DNA from: Protostelium mycophagum | Lineage: Eukaryota > Evosea > Variosea > Protosteliida > Protosteliaceae | Length of the DNA stretch: 22,335 nt | Assembly: GCA_002081555.1 (NCBI GenBank) | Contig: MZNV01002481.1 | Span: 1-22,335 of the forward strand | Direction: 5' to 3' | Shown: positions 18,294 to 22,335 of the stretch, piece after piece | Numbering within the stretch: the first letter of the stretch is position 1 | Layout: every line of letters begins with the position of its first letter | Program-made: the position numbers and the translations under genes | The notes under the pieces: generated by a model | Seen by the model: the letters and a program-made list of their open reading frames with translations, nothing else | What the model was told of the DNA's origin: nothing | The model's database searches: none

Positions 18294-19940
18294 GAACATT
18301 CAGCTTGCTAAAATCTTCATAAGGAAGTGTGACTGTTCTTCCCGTATGTGACCCTGTCTCTATCTTGATATTTCCCTGATATTTCTCCTCGTCAATAGAC
18401 ACCAGCGTACCCTCTTGGTCCCTGGGAGAGTGAGTCTCGTTGTAGATGAATGATTGATATTTAATTCACCTGTAGCCACCATTGAGGATCATGACTTTCC
18501 CGCCAAAAAATGGAAGTACCGTCTCCAATTGATCTTGGTCCAATTTCACGGTCTCTGTGTCTCGTTACAACTGCATCTACAACGAGAATACTTTGTAACG
18601 TTTTTAAAATCATAAAATAAATACCTCCTGTGCTGATGACTTCCAAAACACCAGTGAACTTATCTATCACTTCCTTCACAACCGCCTTTTCTCTGAAATT
18701 TCATCAGATCGCTCACGATTTTTCGCCGAAATTTCGCTGAAATCTCACTTGTACAGGTCACCATCCTTGACTCTCTTGCTCATGATCTTCACGATGACAT
18801 TGTCCTTCAGCCACCATTTCGTTCTATTCTTCCGGTCTCTTCTTGCCTCTTCTTCTGCCATAATCGCAGCGACACTATTCATCTTTTTAGAGGCTGGTGG
18901 CTCTTCTGTCTTCTCCGACTTGTCCCATTTGCTATCTCCATATGGCGCAGTTTGACTCGTTGTAGAGGGGGTTGTAGTGGTGGGTGGGGGAGTGGTTTCT
19001 GCAGGAGTAGATTCCTGAGGAAATTCATTTTTGGAAGATCCAAAATAAATTAAAAATGTGAAAAATAAAATTTTTGAAAAGAATTCTAATAAACACCTCC
19101 TCCATAGACTCTGGTTTGACCTGTGGCTTAACCTCCTCTTCATCATCTTGGGAAAGCTTGTTCACCGTCTTTTTCAAATTCAAAGAGAAGGCGATGGGCT
19201 TGTCTGTCGGCTTTAAAGCTGTCGGCTTGTGCTGCAGATGTTCAGTTTCCCGCCAAAATGTGTATCGAGATCGAATCGACATCACCTCTGGCAAAATGGA
19301 AGACTGTTTGGCGTTCTTTATTCTCTTCTCCAGTTCTAATCTTTCTCTCTCTGCGTCATCAATGTCCATACGTTCCTTCTTCTCAGCGGCGGCTTGTTTA
19401 TCCAACAAAGTTTGGTCCCTCTCTATATATGTAATATACCAGCCTTTTGGTGTTTCTTCTACCTGGGAAATCTTCAATCAAATGATGATCAGATTTAAAC
19501 ATCTTAGATGAGATTAATGTGAATCTGTGGGTGAATAGTAACCATGACTTCACCTTGCATTTTCCAGACTTTCCAAGATACATCACATAACCGGTTAAGG
19601 TCACCCATTGTGTGGCGTTCATGTGAATGTGTGTCTTGTCCTTGATATACTCTCTATATACTACATTGGCTTGGACTCTTGTGCTTCTGAAGTTGTTGCT
19701 GATAATCGCCATCATTCCTGAATCAAATTGTCTCGAGAAGTCACCAATGAATTTGCTGGGCTTTTCCGCAAAGAGAAGAATGTTTCTCTGGTGAGCTTCT
19801 GACTCTATATGACATTTGAAACCGTTTGCATCTCTGCATTGTTTGCTGCACATTTGACAATACCATCTCAACTTCTGCAAGCCTTTAGACTTGATACGAT
19901 TAGCGATGGCTTTCGGTGAAAATGGTTCGTGCTTCGGCAT
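18289..19940 (-). CDS. KIN: KIN17 DNA/RNA-binding protein, 418 aa, seven exons
   Basis: Exons: 19940-19554, 19462-19286, 19231-19097, 19014-18749, 18692-18625, 18560-18470 and 18421-18289. The N-terminus is nearly the family consensus: PKAIANRIKSKGLQKLRWYC with a C2H2-type finger (CQMC...HIESEAH, about residues 28-52), then the winged-helix KIN17 domain (HIHMNATQWVTLTGYVMYLG, VEETPKGWYITYI). A low-complexity Thr/Pro linker follows, then WWLKDNVIVKIMSKR and the two C-terminal KOW-like SH3 domains (AVVKEVIDKFTGVLEVI, KVMILNGGYRGQ-like, YEDFSKL). KIN17 is a nuclear chromatin- and RNA-associated protein in DNA replication, UV response and the spliceosome. Slightly longer than human (393 aa). Intron 2 (19232-19285) is 54 bases, in frame and stop-free, so retaining it would add 18 residues. 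The acceptor of intron 5 may be 18561 or 18555. Confidence 0.92.
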
Positions 19941-20085
19941 GTTGATGTTCTGTCGATAATGTCACGAAACGTTTCCAAACCACAATAAACAACGAGACAT
20001 CAAATATTCAGAATTTTGAGATCTTTCCAACAGAACACTTGAATATTCTGGAAAAGTTCACATCACTGGTTGGGATGAGAAGATG

Positions 20086-20091
20086 TTTATT
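20086..20091 (-). terminator. Poly(A) signal overlapping the F-box gene stop codon
   Basis: On the minus strand GAA TAA ACA contains AATAAA overlapping the stop TAA at 20089-20087. Confidence 0.6.
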
Positions 20092-21601
20092 CATATTGAT
20101 CATGATCATGCAGCCTGCTTCGAGAGACAATTTCCAAGAATCTTTTTCTGTCAGCCTCCGCCAATCCGAGCGTATCATATGACATCTCCACATCGGTCAG
20201 GTTATCGCCCTCTATAACTGCTGATTCTGGAGTGAAGCTAATGTAGCTCATGTACTCTCCCAGAGGCTCACTACCCATATCTAAATGTTTTGTGTCATCC
20301 TTTTCAATCAGAAGCCATGCCGGTGCCATCTTCAGAGACGCGTACGCCATGTACTATACATATTCAGATGTCGACATTTCAGATGTATAATCCGACTGAC
20401 CTTGCAGTGTCCATCAATTATGATCCTGTCTTCCGTCTTCCACTCGAAATCGTCGACATTCACGCTGTATCTACCATTCCAATACGGGAAAAAACTGGTT
20501 CCTTCGGCCTTTCTGGGGACGACCGCCACTACAATCGGCCTCTTTCCCTTCTGAATTTGGTTCTCGTAATAGGCAATTCTGGCTTTCGCGCCAGAATCCG
20601 GAGTATTCTGTGTCGCGTAGGTGGTTGTGCTGAGCATCTCCGGAGTATTCTACCCCATTCAGTTGGGTTCGTTGTAGATCGTTCACTCACCAGGGGTCCA
20701 TATGGACGGAGGGGGGAATGGTTTTCTTTGATATTTGGATTTCTATACAATGTCAGCACATGAGATCTACAACGAGTCTAAAGCTCACCCTCCTCTAGAG
20801 ACGAATCTTGTGGGTTTTGCCTCGTTTGCCGGAATGTATTTCAGAGTATAATCACCAGTGTCTAAGAGTGACAACAGTTGAGAATATTGAGACTGCATTT
20901 TCGTTAAGAAGGATACACCTCTTGGTATGGCCTCACCGAGATGGATTCTGAAGGATCAAAACCGCCAAGATCAAATAATTCATGATGAATTCTCGTATCG
21001 TCCTTCGCTGCGATCCTGATCGATGTGAGCAGGTGCCTTAGCCATGATGGTGCACAACTCACGCAGACGGCACATCTCTTAGTTGGTTTCTTCTCACAAT
21101 TTGATAAACTTGGGTCTGCCAATGTGGTTCGCCCATTGATGGCCACAGATAGGCAAGTATAGAACCGTGAAGAGAAACTCCGATGCCAAATCCATTCAAG
21201 ATGTGGAGTCCTGCAGTGATGAACAAGAGAGACAAACAACTTTGGCAAGTGATACCTCCATTACTGGCGGATGTGAACTTTTCCGTCTTCGATTTGTCCG
21301 CCTGCAACATTCCTGTACGAATGAGTGATGTTAAGAGCACTAATCTATTTCGTACTCTTATACTTCTCTTTGAAGGAATCCGACTGCACCTGCACTGATT
21401 AATGCCAGTAGAAGGTGGCGAATATACCTCTAAAGGAATTCCAAAGTCGTTATTGCAGCGAAGACGCGTGCTGTTCTGATCGAAGTATTTATCTTGGTTG
21501 ATGATCTCATTGAATCTCTTATTTGCTCTCGACAATCTCATCAAAGATTTCAAGGGTATGTATCTTACAAGTTCGGGGGTGGTTGAGAGGGTTGTTTCCA
21601 T
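20087..21601 (-). CDS. F-box-like protein, 397 aa, eight exons
   Basis: Exons: 21601-21428, 21389-21364, 21312-21265, 21210-20937, 20892-20789, 20742-20691, 20649-20401 and 20353-20087, all joined in frame with introns of 38-54 bases. The N-terminus TTPELVRYIPLKSLMRLSRA, followed by NKRFNEIINQDKYF, fits the F-box pattern (L-P/T-X-E-L...IPLKSL..L..A.K.F..I), which would bind SKP1 in an SCF ubiquitin ligase. A Cys cluster CEKKPTKRCAVCVSC follows, then HHELFDLGGFDPSESIS. The C-terminal half contains SFFPYWNGRYSVNVDDFEW and MAPAWLLIEKDD, which I cannot assign. The region could be two genes, the second starting at ATG 20898, but that ATG sits inside a 44-base sequence with good intron ends (GTGAGG...AAATGCAG), so I merged them. 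Substrate unknown; the F-box call is by pattern only. Confidence 0.6.
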
Positions 21602-21995
21602 TGTGTCGTTGGTATCTGTCCATGTTGGAATGAATTGTTGTTTTCATTCGCTGAATTCACGAGAAGCGCATTTCTTCGAATCAGTTGTATTCTGAATTTT
21701 GTTCCGGACTACCCCATTGGAGACCGGAATACAATCCAACAAATAAATATATGATACATAAGACGTCGTTGTTTTTGGCATAGCAGGAACGATGATATCC
21801 TGATTTAAGTCGTTGATAGCCTCATTTGGCCTGGAAGCGTTCTGTTCAAGACTTTTTCTGAGGCAAAAATAGAGTCTTCACCGGTTGAATATTGAAATAG
21901 TCTCGGTTTTTCAGGTGTTGTACGCAGTAATATAGATGATAGGAGACGTTGTCATTCCTTTTATTTCTTTGCAGGAGACACCACACAAGTGCATC
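21602..21995. other. Divergent intergenic region, 394 bases
   Basis: It separates the minus F-box gene (ATG 21601) from the plus ATG at 21996 and so should contain both promoters. It is AT-rich, with AACAAATAAATATATG near 21738. I see no exon, repeat or RNA gene in it. Confidence 0.5.
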
Positions 21996-22335
21996 ATGAG
22001 TGATAATGAGAATATCAAGTACACCAGGGGGTGATCATGAAGGCTAACATGAGCCAGCTAGCTGAAGGAGATAGCTACAGAATTTAGAGTGCCACTGCAA
22101 GGAGCAAAAAGAAAACTTGAACTTCAACCAGTTCTGCTGGATGCTGTACCTGAGATGTTTGTCTTGATGAATTGTCAGGGGAAGATGAAGGAGAGCTAGA
22201 GAAGAGGGGATTTGAGCACCTGAATCATCAGCGTGAAGATGAGGTCCCTCATAGACAAAAGATAGAGTCCTCCCTGGATGACATCATCAGCCTTTGTTGA
22301 GCAAGACAGGAAGGAAGGCGTCAGCATGATGAGCC
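21996..22335 (+). CDS. Partial gene with SLDDII motif, possibly mRNA-export adaptor-like
   Basis: Tentative exons: 21996-22030 (MSDNENIKYTRG), 22088-22145 (VPLQGAKRKLELQPVLLDA) and 22196 to at least 22281 (LEKRGFEHLNHQREDEV, ending ESSLDDIIS); the gene continues past the window. Introns would be GTGATC...AATTTAG (57 bases) and GTACCT...GGAGAG (50 bases). The SLDDIIS segment resembles the UAP56-binding motif (MSLDDIIK) of ALYREF, UIF and related mRNA-export adaptors, where it sits near the N-terminus; here it is about residue 60. The acidic stretch GEDEGELE just before exon 3 is open in the same frame, so the second acceptor may be wrong. The motif is short, and family membership is only suggested. 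Confidence 0.35.

Larger units (their letters stand above)
5039..20776. repeat. Dispersed 10-base word CTACAACGAG / CTCGTTGTAG
   Basis: Exact copies occur at 5434-5443, 6564-6573, 8723-8732, 9507-9516, 18436-18445, 18577-18586, 18956-18965 and 20767-20776. Near copies lie at 5039, 5422, 5625, 17183 and 20668. About 0.04 copies are expected by chance over both strands at even base composition. Six of the eight exact copies lie in introns: five read CTCGTTGTAG in the sense strand of the host gene, and two of these (6564, 9516) supply the TAG acceptor. The other two exact copies are in coding sequence. Confidence 0.75.

Noticed and set aside
19074-19511. 145-codon plus ORF rich in Ser/Phe
   Set aside because: Antisense to KIN17 exons; Ser/Phe/Leu richness is the mirror of Lys/Glu/Arg codons.
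21025-21046. Start codon MAKAPAHIDQ on the minus strand
   Set aside because: The frame stops after about 21 codons before any usable splice donor.
1-22335. Transposons or viral relics
   Set aside because: No transposase, reverse transcriptase, integrase, capsid-like reading frame, terminal repeats or target-site duplications were seen.

Overview
This window is nuclear DNA of an intron-rich microbial eukaryote with a very compact genome. Coding exons are joined by GT-AG introns of mostly 36-60 bases. Donors are usually GTGAG or GTAAG, and branch-like CTGAC/CTAAC elements lie near the acceptor. Intergenic gaps are often 50-200 bases, and poly(A) signals sit on or next to stop codons. No rRNA, tRNA, CRISPR array, transposon or viral relic was recognised. 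The gene mix (SH3-RhoGEF-PH-FYVE protein, KIN17, DUF89/ARMT1, VMA12, BCS1-like ATPase, F-box protein, beta-repeat surface protein) suits an amoebozoan or another unikont protist. A protosteloid amoeba is my best guess, and I cannot prove it from the sequence.

Left part, 1-4412: the 5' end of a secreted-protein gene on the minus strand runs off the left edge. It is followed by a divergent plus gene of 160 aa, a minus basic/acidic 185 aa protein, a plus 151 aa hypothetical, and a seven-exon minus gene whose 490 aa product consists of two diverged copies of the same membrane module.

Middle, 4856-14042: a 12-exon minus gene encodes a 561 aa SH3-DH-PH-FYVE Rho GTPase exchange factor. Divergent from it, a 14-exon plus gene encodes an 860 aa type I membrane protein with a repetitive, glycosylation-rich ectodomain. 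Next come a minus C2H2 zinc-finger gene, about 1 kb of ambiguous DNA, and the plus gene for the V-ATPase assembly factor VMA12.

Right part, 14240-22335: a minus BCS1-like AAA ATPase locus looks degenerate or partial. It is followed by a tentative small minus gene, a small plus gene of 76 aa, minus DUF89/ARMT1 (10 exons), minus KIN17 (7 exons), a minus F-box protein (8 exons) and the start of a plus gene with an SLDDII motif like that of mRNA-export adaptors.

Functionally the window is mostly housekeeping: vacuolar acidification, Rho signalling at phosphoinositide membranes, DNA replication/repair and metabolite damage control. Small lineage-specific genes lie between. The most unusual signals are three short words far more frequent than chance (CTCGTTGTAG, CCCGCCAAAA, TGACGTCA), candidate introns below 20 bases, and the duplicated membrane module with retained intron positions. 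All exon models were built by hand from reading frame, splice consensus and protein plausibility.
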